Source of the DNA: Rhodoblastus sp963804045
GTDB taxonomy: Bacteria > Pseudomonadota > Alphaproteobacteria > Rhizobiales > Beijerinckiaceae
DNA: 64,000 bases
NCBI GenBank assembly: GCA_963804045.1
Contig: CAWDOR010000045.1
Coordinates: 62,001-126,000 of the forward strand
Direction of reading: 5' to 3'
The notes under the pieces are model-generated. The model worked only from the letters and a program-made list of their open reading frames with translations, made no database searches and was not told where the DNA came from. The position numbers were made by a program, and so were the translations under genes. Shown one piece after another: positions 18,092 through 27,900 of the stretch. Position 1 is the stretch's first letter; every line of letters begins with the position of its first letter.

Positions 18092-18498
18092 CCACTTCCG
18101 CCGCCTCCCGCATCCAGGCGATCGGTTCGCTGACGGCCAAGCTGGAAAAACTTGACCTCTCAAGACTGCTGGCGAACATTTCCACTGCTGTTCAACATCC
18201 TTCTGCCGCAGGCGCCATCGAGGCGCTGGAGGAAGGAACCTCGGACGCCGCCGCTGTCGCCGGATTAATCCCCGGCGCCCAAGGCATTGCCGCGGAACTG
18301 CAACTGGCGGCGACCGGCCTTGCGCTTCTCGACGAGGCGGTCAAAGCCGCGCCGCTCGCCCCGGATTTCGGCGCCCGACTTGCAAAAGTCGGAATCCACA
18401 TCCCTGCGTTGTTCGCTGTGAACCATGGCCCGCTCAAGCCGATTTTTGGCGGCGACTGCGGGCCGGAATCCATCTTCGGCTTTACGCCGGCCCCCTAA
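18088..18498 (+). CDS. Hypothetical phage protein in lysis cassette
   Basis: A 136-aa protein starting in an ATGA overlap with the previous gene. It is mostly helical and Ala-rich (AAAVAGLIPGAQGIAAELQL) with a C-terminal HGPLKPIFGGDCGPESIFGF segment. The hydrophobic stretch is moderate and not a confident membrane helix. Not recognised. Overlap on one side and 27 bases to the next gene indicate a common transcript. Confidence 0.5.
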   Translation: MTTSAASRIQAIGSLTAKLEKLDLSRLLANISTAVQHPSAAGAIEALEEGTSDAAAVAGLIPGAQGIAAELQLAATGLALLDEAVKAAPLAPDFGARLAKVGIHIPALFAVNHGPLKPIFGGDCGPESIFGFTPAP

Positions 18499-18525
18499 AA
18501 CTCTCCTAAATCTAGGAAAAATCTC

Positions 18526-18894
18526 ATGATCCGCAAGGCTTTTGGGGGCGCTTTTGCTTGCGCCCTTCTTGTCTCGGTCTCCGGCTGCAATTCGACTGGC
18601 TCTGGCGCATCATCCGTCGCCACCCAGATCGCTACGGACATCGACACAATCAATGCGGCCCTGACGTCGCCCGCCGCGCAGCAAGCCGTCGCCAACGCCA
18701 AGGCGCTGGGCATGGTCATTGCCTGCGATATAGCCGGACAGGCTGCGCAGGCAATGACCTTGAATGCGGCCATCAAGCCCCTGGCAAACGCTAAACAGGC
18801 GGCGCTCATCACCCGTGTGAGCAATGCCGAGGCCATCGTCTATACGGCCAGTTCGGCGATTTGCGCGCAGCTTGGCGGTTCAGTCGCCAATTGA
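18526..18894 (+). CDS. Small prophage lipoprotein
   Basis: A 122-aa protein with a type II signal: MIRKAFGGAFACALLVSVSG then Cys, a good lipobox (VSGC). The mature part is helical and Ala-rich (NAAIKPLANAKQAALITRVS). Lipoproteins at this position in lysis cassettes are sometimes outer-membrane spanins. No matching inner-membrane spanin was identified, so this is only a suggestion. Confidence 0.55.
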   Translation: MIRKAFGGAFACALLVSVSGCNSTGSGASSVATQIATDIDTINAALTSPAAQQAVANAKALGMVIACDIAGQAAQAMTLNAAIKPLANAKQAALITRVSNAEAIVYTASSAICAQLGGSVAN

Positions 18895-18942
18895 AAACCG
18901 ACCTCCGACTTCGGCCCGCCGAAGCCGCGACCTTTTATACGC

Positions 18943-19233
18943 ATGATGGAAAACTCGGCCATGGCGGCGGATATGATGAGCGGTGAATTTCCCAATTGGC
19001 TGGTGACGCTTGGCGCCAGCGCCGTGACCGCTGTCGGCGGTTTCGTTTTGGCTTTGGTCAATCGCGGCCCGGCCATGCAGACGGCGCTCGACGCGAAACT
19101 ACAAACCCTGATCGATGGTTATGAGAGACGGGTCGACGACCTGATGCTCGAAGTCCATTGCCTGCGCGAAGAGGTCGTCAACCTCCGCCGCGCCCTCGCC
19201 GAAGCGCATTATCAGAGCGGCTTCGGCGCCTGA
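18943..19233 (+). CDS. Putative holin-like membrane protein with coiled coil
   Basis: A 96-aa protein with one transmembrane helix (WLVTLGASAVTAVGGFVLAL) followed by a heptad-rich helix (VDDLMLEVHCLREEVVNLRR). Tandem ATGs at 18943 and 18946 and another at 18961 leave the start open. This layout is common for phage holins or inner-membrane spanin-like proteins. It is the last phage gene before the terminator. Confidence 0.5.
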   Translation: MMENSAMAADMMSGEFPNWLVTLGASAVTAVGGFVLALVNRGPAMQTALDAKLQTLIDGYERRVDDLMLEVHCLREEVVNLRRALAEAHYQSGFGA

Positions 19234-19266
19234 TTTTCTGCCCCTCGGGGGATAACAAAATCCCTG

Positions 19267-19299
19267 CCCCGCCCGGCTCACGCCGGGTGGGGCTTTTTT
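19267..19299 (+). terminator. Rho-independent terminator at the end of the prophage late operon
   Basis: CCCCGCCCGGC (19267-19277), loop TCAC, GCCGGGTGGGG (19282-19292), then C and six T. An 11-bp stem with one G-T wobble and a T run, 34 bases after the last phage stop. It insulates the SOS operon that follows. Confidence 0.9.
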
Positions 19300-19357
19300 G
19301 CGTTTTGGCGCTTTGAAAAGACCTCTTGACTCTCGTCGCGTTTCGGCTTTTTGTTAA

Positions 19358-19372
19358 GAACACAACATGAAC
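19358..19372 (+). promoter_or_regulatory. LexA box (GAAC-N7-GAAC) of the imuA-imuB-dnaE2 operon
   Basis: GAAC at 19358-19361, seven bases, GAAC at 19369-19372. This exactly matches the alphaproteobacterial SOS box spacing (GAAC/GTTC direct repeat). It sits 17 bases before the imuA ATG, with a TTGACT hexamer upstream at 19326. LexA bound here would block transcription until DNA damage. Confidence 0.9.
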
Positions 19373-19388
19373 ATTTTCGTGAAACGCC

Positions 19389-20238
19389 ATGCATATTCTG
19401 CAAAGCGGCGGGGTCTCGTCGCACGCCAAAACCTTGGCTGGCCTGCGGCTGGCTCTTGCCCGGATAGCCTCGGCTCATGGCCAGGGCGCACCCGTGGGGA
19501 GCGCCGCGATTTTCGCGCTCGGCGTGGCGGACTTGGATGATTTTCTCGGCGGCGGACTCAGCCGCGCTGCTCTGCATGAAATCCACGCGCCGCAAGGCGG
19601 CGACTGGTCCGCCGCGGTTGGCTTCGGCCTGGCTTTGGCGCTACGCGCCGCGCCGAGGCGGCCTCTGTTTTGGGCGCGTCCCGATTTCCTCGATGGCGAG
19701 GCCGGGCGACTGAATGGCGTCGGCCTCGCGGAATATGGCGTCGATCCGGCGCTACTGACGCTGGTGCTGGGCCGCGACGCCGAGGCGGTCCTCCGCGCCG
19801 GAGTCGAAGCTGCCCGCTGTAAAAGCCTTGGCGCGGCGTTGATCGAAATTTACGGCGACCCGCGCGCGCTTGACCTCACCGCTACATTGCGTCTGGCGCG
19901 GGCGGCGGAAAAATCTGGCGTCACCTTGTTCCTGCTGCGCATCGAGCCGACGCAAACACAAACCGGTCCACCAACCAGTGCGGCTCTCTCCCGTTGGCTG
20001 AGCGCGGGCGCATCCTTCTCGCGCCCTGGCCGCCAATGCGCCGGGCGCGCCCGGCTTTTGCGTAACCTTGCTGCGCCATCGCGGCGGCGCGGCAGATCGT
20101 CTGTGGCGTTTGGAGTGGCTGCGTGACCAGGGCCTGTTTCACAAGATCGCCGAGCCGGACCATGCGGCTTTACCTTGCTCTCTTCCTGCCCTTGCTGCCG
20201 ACGGAACGGTTGCGCCGTTCCGGCGACGCGCCGGATGA
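19389..20238 (+). pseudogene. imuA: imuA, mutasome RecA-like accessory protein, frameshifted
   Basis: The frame from ATG 19389 encodes a normal ImuA N-terminus and core (HEIHAPQGGDWSAAVGFGLA; PLFWARPDFLDGEAGRLNGV). It goes off-family after TSAALSRW near 19998. One base later the C-terminus continues (ARAHPSRALAANAPG, GFCVTLLRHRGGAADRLWRL) to TGA at 20236-20238. Removing one base near 20001 gives about 282 aa, normal for the family. ImuA works with ImuB and DnaE2 in SOS mutagenesis. The conserved LLRHR region is lost from the first frame, so the protein as written would be truncated and probably inactive. Inactivation versus base-calling error cannot be settled here. Confidence 0.85.
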
Positions 20239-21695
20239 CGAGACCCCTTTTGTCCTGGTGGAAAAGCGCACAAATACGCAAAGACTTTTCGCGCTCAATC
20301 CCGCCGCTCTGCGTCAGGGCTTGACGCCCGGCCTGTCGCTGGCCGATGCGCGCGCGCGCCTGCCGCATCTGCTCGCGGCGCCGGCAAACCATGAGGCGGA
20401 TCGCGCCTTGCTGTTACGGCTCGCGGCGCGTTGCGAGCGCTATACACCGCTTACCGCGCTTGACGAGCCGCATGGCCTGGTCCTCGATGTCGCCGGCTGC
20501 GCCCATTTGTTCGGCGGCGAGACCGAAATGCGCGCCCGCATCATCGCCGATTTCGCCGCGCTAGGTTTTACCGCCGCCGCCGCTCTGGCGCCGACGCCAG
20601 ATTGCGCCCGGGCTCTGGCGCGTTTTTCTTCCGGAGGAATTTTTACCGCCCCGCAGGAAGCCGCCGGCGCTGTCGCGCGCCTGCCGCTCACCGCGCTGGA
20701 AACGGATGAAAACTCGCATTTTGCGCTGGGACGCGCTGGCTTCAAAAATCTCGGCGATCTGGCCGCGCGCCCGACGCGGAGTTTTGCCGCGCGCTTCGAC
20801 GCCGATTTTCCTCAAAAACTCGAACGTCTGTTCGGCCATGTGGATCGGCGCATCACGCCGCTGCGCCCTCCGCCCGACCGCATGGTCGAACGTCACTTTC
20901 TCGAACCTTTGGCGCAGCGCGAGGCGATCGAAATCTGTACTGGATGATTTGCTGCGTGAAGCCGCCTTCTTGCTTGAACAGCGTGGCGAGGGCGGTCATC
21001 TCTTCGAGCTTTCCTTCTTCCGCGCCGATGGTCATGTGCGTCGTCTCGACATAGAAACCTTGCGGCCGACGCGCGACAAGAAGTTTCTTGCGCTGCTGTT
21101 CCATGAAAAACTCGATTCCCTCGCCGACCCGCTCGACCCCGGCTTCGGTTTCGACGCCCTGCGCCTCGCTGTGCCGCGCGCGGAAAAATGCGCCGCGACG
21201 CAGGAGAGTTTCAACGGCGCCGAGGAACGCGAGGATGAACGCGAATTGAGCGCATTGCTCGACCGTCTCACCACACGTTTCGGCCGCGCGCGCGTACTGC
21301 GTTTTGTGCGCGAGGACTCTTACGCGCCGGAGCGTGAGGGCCGCGCCGTTCCCACCTCGGAGCCGCTTGGCTCTTGGCCTGCGCCCATCTCTGGCGAACC
21401 TCCGGCGCGGCCCTTGACCCTGTTCGATCCGCCGCAACCTGTCGATGTGCTTGCCCTGGCGCCGGACGGGCCACCAGCGCGCTTTCGCTGGCGGCGCAAA
21501 ATGCACGATGTGCTGCGCGCGGAGGGACCGGAGCGAATCGCTCTGGATTGGCGCGAGACTGGATTGGAAGCGCCGGAGCGCGACTATTACCGCGTAGAGG
21601 ATGTCGATGGCCGACGTTTCTGGCTATTCCGGCGCGGGCTTTACGAGCGCGGCGACGAGACTCCGCGCTGGTTCATCCATGGGCTGTTCGCGTGA
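20162..21695 (+). pseudogene. imuB: imuB, Y-family polymerase-like mutasome hub, frameshifted
   Basis: ATG 20162 (MRLYLALFLPLLPTERLRRS) lies inside the imuA tail, the usual overlap for this pair. The first frame covers the Y-family-like core to FLEPLAQREAIE and then ends at TGA near 20947. The rest continues one frame over from about 20935 (VLDDLLREAAFLLEQRGEGG to PRWFIHGLFA). Dropping one A of the GAAA at 20931-20934 restores about 510 aa. ImuB lacks polymerase activity in known systems and links ImuA, DnaE2 and the beta clamp. The C-terminal part is otherwise intact. The stop overlaps the dnaE2 GTG. Confidence 0.85.
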
Positions 21696-24600
21696 CTTAC
21701 GCCGAGCTGGTTTGCGCCTCAAACTATTCCTTTTTGCGCGGGGCCTCGCAGCCCGGCGAACTCGTCCGCACGGCGCTGGAACTGGACTATTCCGGCCTGG
21801 GTCTCTGCGACCGCAATTCCGTCGCCGGCGTGGTCCGCGCCCTCAGCGCGCTGGAAGATTTCGCGCGAGACGACACGACGCTTGCTGCGCGGGCGCAAAA
21901 ATTCAAATTCGTCGCCGGAGCGCGTCTCGTTTTTTCCGACGGCGCGCCCGAGGTCGCCGTCTATCCGCAAAACCGCGCTGGCTGGGGGCAGTTATGCCGC
22001 CTGCTGACACTAGGAAAACGTCGTGCCAAAAAAGGCAAATGTCTGCTCGCTTTCGACGATCTGCTCGCCGATGCGCGCGATTTGCTGCTCATTCTGCTGC
22101 CGCCGCATCCGCAGCAAAATTTCGAAAATTCTCTGACGCAGGCCCGCGACGCCTGCGCCGGACTTTGGCTGGGCGTCAACATGCCACGCGGCGGCGGCGA
22201 TCGGCGCCGGCTGCAGGTCCTGCGCCATATCGCTCAACAGCAGGGCGTCAAAATTCTGGCGCAGAACGATGTGCTCTACGCCACGCCGGAAGACCGCCCC
22301 TTGCAGGATGTGCTGACCTGCGTGCGCGAACATGTGACTCTGGCGCAGGCCGGTCGGCGGCTAGGAAGCAATGCCGAGCGGCATTTGAAGCCACCGCGCG
22401 AAATGGCGCGGCTGTTTGCCGATGCGCCCGAGGCGATCGAGGAAACCCAGAACTTTCTCGCCCGCATAAAATTCCATTTGCGCGAACTGGCCTATGAATA
22501 TCCCGACGAGCCGGTTCCGCAAAACTGGTCGCCGCAAGCCTGGCTGGAAGAGTTGGTAAGCCGCGCCTTGCCTCTGCGCTATCCGCAAGGCGCGCCGCAA
22601 AAAGTGCGCGATCTGCTCGCCCATGAATTGGCGCTGATCGGCAAGCTCGATTACGCGCCCTATTTTCTCACCATCCACAACATCGTCTCTTTCGCGCGCG
22701 AGCAAAAAATCCTCTGTCAGGGGCGCGGCTCAGCGGCCAATTCCGCCATCTGCTACGTACTCGGCATTACCTCCGTCGATCCGGCGGAAAACGACCTCCT
22801 CTTCGCCCGTTTCATTTCCTCGGCGCGGCGCGAGCCGCCGGATATTGACGTCGATTTTGAACATGAACGGCGCGAGGAGGTCATCCAGCATATCTACAAA
22901 AAATATGGCCGGGAACGCGCCGGGCTGACGGCGGCGGTAATTTCCTACCGCTCGCGCAGCGCTCTGCGCGACGTTGCGAAAGTCTTTGGCCTGTCGGAGG
23001 ACATGATCGGCGCGCTGTCGGCGCTGCAATGGGGCGCCTATGGCCCGCCGCGCCTGCGCAAAGGCGACATCGCCAAAACCGGCCTCGATCCCGACAATCC
23101 CCTCATCCGGCAGGTGCTATTTTTCGCGCAAAAAATTCTGGGCTTTCCCCGCCATCTTTCGCAGCATGTCGGCGGTTTCGTGCTGACGCGCGGTCGGCTC
23201 GACGAGCTTTGCCCCATCGGCAATGCCGCCATGGCAGACCGCACCTTTCTCGAATGGGACAAGGACGATATTGCCGCGCTCGGATTGATGAAGATCGATG
23301 TGCTCGCGCTGGGCATGCTCACCTGCATCCGCAAGGCTTTCGATCTCCTCGACCGGCATGGAGGACCGCGCATCGGTCTCGCCGATGTGCCGCGCGAGGA
23401 CGACGCGGTCTATGACATGCTCTGCGCCGGCGATTCCATAGGCGTGTTCCAGGTGGAAAGCCGCGCGCAGATGAACATGCTGCCGCATCTGCGGCCGCGA
23501 GAATTTTATGACCTGGTGATCGAGGTCGCCATTGTCCGGCCAGGGCCAATTCAGGGCGATATGGTCCATCCCTATCTACGCCGCCGCGCCAATCTGGAAA
23601 AAATTTCCTTTCCCTCTCCAGCGCCGGACCATGGCCCGGTGGATGAATTGCATCGGGTGCTGGGCAAAACTCTCGGCGTCCCCTTGTTTCAGGAACAGGC
23701 GATGAGCCTTGCCATGGTCGCGGCGAGGTTCTCCGAGGAAGAGGCCAATCGCCTGCGCCGCGCCATGGCCACCTTCCGCCATCTCGGCACGATTGGCGGT
23801 TTCGAGACCATGATGGTCGAGCGCATGTGCGCGCGCGGCTATACGCGCGACTTCGCCCAGCGCTGTTTCGAGCAGATCAAGGGCTTTGGCTCCTATGGCT
23901 TCCCCGAAAGCCATGCCGCCTCTTTCGCCATTCTCGTCTATATTTCCGCCTGGCTGAAATGCCGTCATCCCGCGATCTTCGCCTGCGCTTTGCTCAATTC
24001 CCAGCCCATGGGTTTTTACGCGCCGGCGCAAATCGTCCGCGACGCGCGCGAACATGGCGTCGAAATCCGTCCCGTCGATGTCAACGCTTCCTCATGGGAC
24101 AACAGGCTCGAAACCGGCGAAAACGGTCTCGCCTTGCGGCTGGGTTTTCGCCAGATCGGCGGTTTGCGTGAAGATGAAATCGCAGCTCTGATCGCCGCGC
24201 GGAAAAGCGGCTATGAGACCTTGGAATCCTGCGCCGCGCGCGCCGGACTTGGAACGCGAACCATTAAACTTCTGGCCGACGCCGACGCCTTCCGCTCCTG
24301 CCGCGCCATGACCTTTTCGCCGCGCGAGCGCTTTGATCGACGCTCGGCGCTCTGGGCGTCACAACGCTTGTTGGACGCCAAACCCTTGCCGCTGTTCGCC
24401 ACCGCCGGATTGGAGGAATTGGCGCCTGAGCCCGACCCTGAACTTCCCTCGCTCTCCATTGGCGAACAGGTGGTCGCCGATTACCAGAGCCTGCGGCTGA
24501 CGCTTTCCGCTCATCCCCTGCAATTGCTGCGGCCGGTTTTCGCCCGCGAAAAATTTTCCCGCGCCTGCGATTTTCCCGCGCGTCGCGATGGCGACTGGGT

Positions 24601-24931
24601 GAAATCGGCGGGCCTGGTTCTGGTGCGCCAGCGACCCGGCAATGGCAAAATGGTGTTCGTCACGCTGGAGGATGAAACCGGCGTCATCAATGTCGCGCTT
24701 TATGGGAGCCTGTTCGAGCAATTCCGCAAGGAGACCATGGCCGCGCGGTTGATGGCCGTGGAGGGCCGGCTGCAAAAAAGCTGGGCCGGCGTGGTCCATC
24801 TGCTGGCGCGGCGGGTTTATGACCGCTCCGAAGAATTGGCGCGGCTCGCGACCGGCTTGCAGGCGCCGGCAGAGCGCGCTCGCCACCCGCGCAATGTGCG
24901 GCTTATCCCCAAATCGCGCGATTTCCACTGA
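21692..24931 (+). CDS. dnaE2: Error-prone DNA polymerase DnaE2 (ImuC)
   Basis: A 1079-aa protein from GTG 21692, which overlaps the imuB stop (GTGA). N-terminal PHP domain (TYAELVCASNYSFLRGASQP), C-family polymerase core with the catalytic acid motif EPPDIDVDFEHERRE, then helix-hairpin-helix and OB regions (GKMVFVTLEDETGVINVALY). It performs damage-tolerant synthesis with ImuA and ImuB, expressed as part of the LexA-controlled operon. Full length and in frame, unlike its two partners. It ends 6 bases from the convergent mfd gene with no clear terminator between. Confidence 0.95.
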   Translation: MTYAELVCASNYSFLRGASQPGELVRTALELDYSGLGLCDRNSVAGVVRALSALEDFARDDTTLAARAQKFKFVAGARLVFSDGAPEVAVYPQNRAGWGQLCRLLTLGKRRAKKGKCLLAFDDLLADARDLLLILLPPHPQQNFENSLTQARDACAGLWLGVNMPRGGGDRRRLQVLRHIAQQQGVKILAQNDVLYATPEDRPLQDVLTCVREHVTLAQAGRRLGSNAERHLKPPREMARLFADAPEAIEETQNFLARIKFHLRELAYEYPDEPVPQNWSPQAWLEELVSRALPLRYPQGAPQKVRDLLAHELALIGKLDYAPYFLTIHNIVSFAREQKILCQGRGSAANSAICYVLGITSVDPAENDLLFARFISSARREPPDIDVDFEHERREEVIQHIYKKYGRERAGLTAAVISYRSRSALRDVAKVFGLSEDMIGALSALQWGAYGPPRLRKGDIAKTGLDPDNPLIRQVLFFAQKILGFPRHLSQHVGGFVLTRGRLDELCPIGNAAMADRTFLEWDKDDIAALGLMKIDVLALGMLTCIRKAFDLLDRHGGPRIGLADVPREDDAVYDMLCAGDSIGVFQVESRAQMNMLPHLRPREFYDLVIEVAIVRPGPIQGDMVHPYLRRRANLEKISFPSPAPDHGPVDELHRVLGKTLGVPLFQEQAMSLAMVAARFSEEEANRLRRAMATFRHLGTIGGFETMMVERMCARGYTRDFAQRCFEQIKGFGSYGFPESHAASFAILVYISAWLKCRHPAIFACALLNSQPMGFYAPAQIVRDAREHGVEIRPVDVNASSWDNRLETGENGLALRLGFRQIGGLREDEIAALIAARKSGYETLESCAARAGLGTRTIKLLADADAFRSCRAMTFSPRERFDRRSALWASQRLLDAKPLPLFATAGLEELAPEPDPELPSLSIGEQVVADYQSLRLTLSAHPLQLLRPVFAREKFSRACDFPARRDGDWVKSAGLVLVRQRPGNGKMVFVTLEDETGVINVALYGSLFEQFRKETMAARLMAVEGRLQKSWAGVVHLLARRVYDRSEELARLATGLQAPAERARHPRNVRLIPKSRDFH

Positions 24932-24937
24932 CGACCG

Positions 24938-27900
24938 CTAATTTTTCTTCCCGGCGATCTGCACCAATTCGCGTAGAATGTCCCTCGCCGCTTTCAGGCG
25001 CTCCTCGGCCCGTGCGAATTCGCCGATAAAGACGACCTTCATGTCCGGCCGCACCTTGGCGTCCGAGCCCTGCTTGGCGATATAGCGCACCAGCCCCGTC
25101 GGATTCGCAAAAGAATTGTTGCGGAAGCCGATAATGATCCCTTTCGGCCCGGCGTCGAGCTTGTCGACATGGGCGTGACGGCAAAGCGCCTTGACGCCGA
25201 CCAGCGCCATCAGCTGCTTCACCTCTTCCGGCATGGGGCCGAAGCGGTCGATCATTTCGGCGGCGAAAGTCTCGATTTCCCGATCGTCGTCGAGCGTGGC
25301 GAGACGACGATAGAGGCTAAGGCGCAGGTCGAGATCCTCGACATAATGTTCGGGGATGGTGACCGGCGTGCCCAGCGTGATCAGTGGCGACCAAGCCTCT
25401 TCCGCCGCTTGCCCGCCGCCCGCCTTAAGCGCCGCGATGGTCTCGTTCAGCATTTGCTGATAAAGCTCGTAGCCAACTTCCTTGATATGGCCGGACTGTT
25501 CGTCGCCGAGCAAATTGCCGGCCCCGCGCAGATCGAGGTCGTGGCTGGCGAGTTGGAAGCCGGCCCCGAGCGTGTCGAGCGATTGCAGCACTTCCAGCCG
25601 CTTCTGCGCCTGCGGCGTGATGGTGCGATTGACCGGTGTGGTGAACAGCGCATAGGCGCGGGTCTTCGAACGCCCGACGCGGCCGCGCAATTGATAGAGC
25701 TGCGCCAGGCCGAACATGTCTGCGCGCCAAACCACCATCGTATTGGCGGTGGGAATGTCGAGGCCGGATTCGACAATATTGGTCGAGACGAGAATGTCGT
25801 ATTTGCCGTCATAGAAGGCGCCGATGCGCTCTTCCAACTCGGTCGCCGCCAATTGGCCATGGGCGATGGTGAATTTGGCCTCGGGCGCGTTTTGCCGCAA
25901 CCAGGTGGAGACTTCTTCCAAATCTTCCAGACGCGGACAGACAAAAAAGCTCTGACCGCCGCGAAAGCGCTCGCGTAACAACGCCTCGCGGACGATGAGA
26001 TCGTCGAAAGGCGTGACATAGGTGCGCACGGCGAGACGGTCCACTGGCGGCGTGGCGATGATCGACAATTCGCGCACCCCCGTCAGCGCCAGTTGCAAGG
26101 TGCGCGGAATCGGCGTCGCCGATAGCGTCAGCACATGAACTTCCGCGCGCATTTCCTTTAGGCGCTCCTTGTGGCCGACGCCGAAATGCTGCTCCTCGTC
26201 GATGATGACCAAGCCGAGATTTTTGAAGCTGACGGTCTTGCCCAACACCGCGTGGGTGCCGATGACAATATCGACCGATCCCTCGGCGATGCCCTTTTTG
26301 GCCTCGCGCTGTTCGGCGGCCGGGACCATGCGCGACATTTGCGCGACGCGCACCGGCAGGCCGGCGAAACGCGCGGAAAAGTTCCTGTAATGCTGGCGGG
26401 CAAGCAAAGTGGTCGGCACGACCACCGCCACCTGCACGCCATTCAGCGCGGCGGCGAAAGCGGCGCGCAAGGCGACTTCGGTCTTGCCGAAACCGACATC
26501 GCCGCAGACCAGCCGATCCATCGGACGGCCCGAACTCATGTCGGTCAGCGCCGCCTCGATCGCCGAAAGCTGGTCCTCGGTCTCGTCATAGGGGAAGCGG
26601 GCGCAAAATTCCTCGTAAAGTCCTTCCGGCGGCGGCAATTTCGGCGCAGCGTGCAGCATGCGCGCGGCTGCGATCTTGATCAGGCCCTGCGCCATCTGGC
26701 GGATGCGCAGTTTCAGCCGCGCCTTGCGCTCGCGCCAGGCGCTGTGGCCGAGACGATCCAGCGCGACTTCGGTGTCTTCCGAGCCGTAACGCGACAGCAA
26801 TTCAATATTCTCGACCGGAACGAAAAGCTTGTCGCCGCCGTGATAATGGATTTCCAGACAATCATGCGGCGCGCCCGCCGCTTCGATATGTTTCAACCCG
26901 ATAAAACGGCCAATGCCGTGATCGACATGGACGACGAGGTCGCCGGCGGAAAGCGCGGAGACCTCGGCGAGAAAGTTTTCGGCGCGCTTTTTGCGGCGGC
27001 GCTGCGGCGCGATGCGGTCGCCTAAAATATCCTGCTCGCCGATCACGGCGAGATCGCCGGCGACAAAGCCAGCTTCGAGGCCGATCACGGCAAAAGCCGC
27101 ACGCGCGTCGCTCACGCCAAGCGCTTGCGTCAGCGACGACACATTCTCCTGCTTCTTCAGCCCATGTTCGGCCAGCACCGCGCCCAGCCGTTCGCGCGAA
27201 CCGTCGGTCCAGCCGGCGACCACGATTTTTTTGCCTTGGCCTTGCAGCGCGCGAATGTGGTCGATGGCGACTTCGAAAACATTGGTGTTTTCGTCCTGCC
27301 GTTCAGGCGAAAAATTGCGGCCGGGAACGCCGCCACAATCCACGACCTTGGCGCCGCCATCGGGAACGGCGAAAGGAGAAAAACTTCCGACCGCCGCCTT
27401 GCCGAGCCGCGTCTTGTACTCATCGGGCGTCAGATAAAGTTCGTCTGGCGGCAGGGGCTTGTAATTGGCGGTCGCCGGATCGCGCGCAAAAACTTCGCGG
27501 CGGGCCTGATAATAGTCGTCGATCTGCTCGAAACGCTCATGCGCGGAGGCGTCGGCCTGATGGTCGAGCAGGATCGGCGCCTCGTCAATATAATCGAACA
27601 GAGAGTCCATCTGGCCGTACAGCAGCGGCAGCCAATGCTCCAGCCCTCCGGGCCTGCGGCCTTCGCTTACCGCCTCATAGAGCGCGTCGCCGCGCGTTTG
27701 CGCGCCGAAATGAGCGATATAGCCCTGACGGAATCTCTTGATGGTTTCAGAGGTGATCGGCGCCTCATTGACGGGCACGAGATCGAGGGCGCGAAGCTGG
27801 GCGGTGGTGCGCTGGCTTTCGGGATCGAAAGCGCGAATGGTCTCGAGCACGTCGCCGAAAAAATCGAGCCGCACCGGGCCAGGCAGGCTTGGCGGATAGA

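Noticed and set aside
175..19233. Calling the phage region a functional gene transfer agent
   Set aside because: Tail genes resemble RcGTA, but the extra fibre, esterase, tailspike and lysozyme genes fit a siphovirus prophage better. Head and packaging genes are outside the window.
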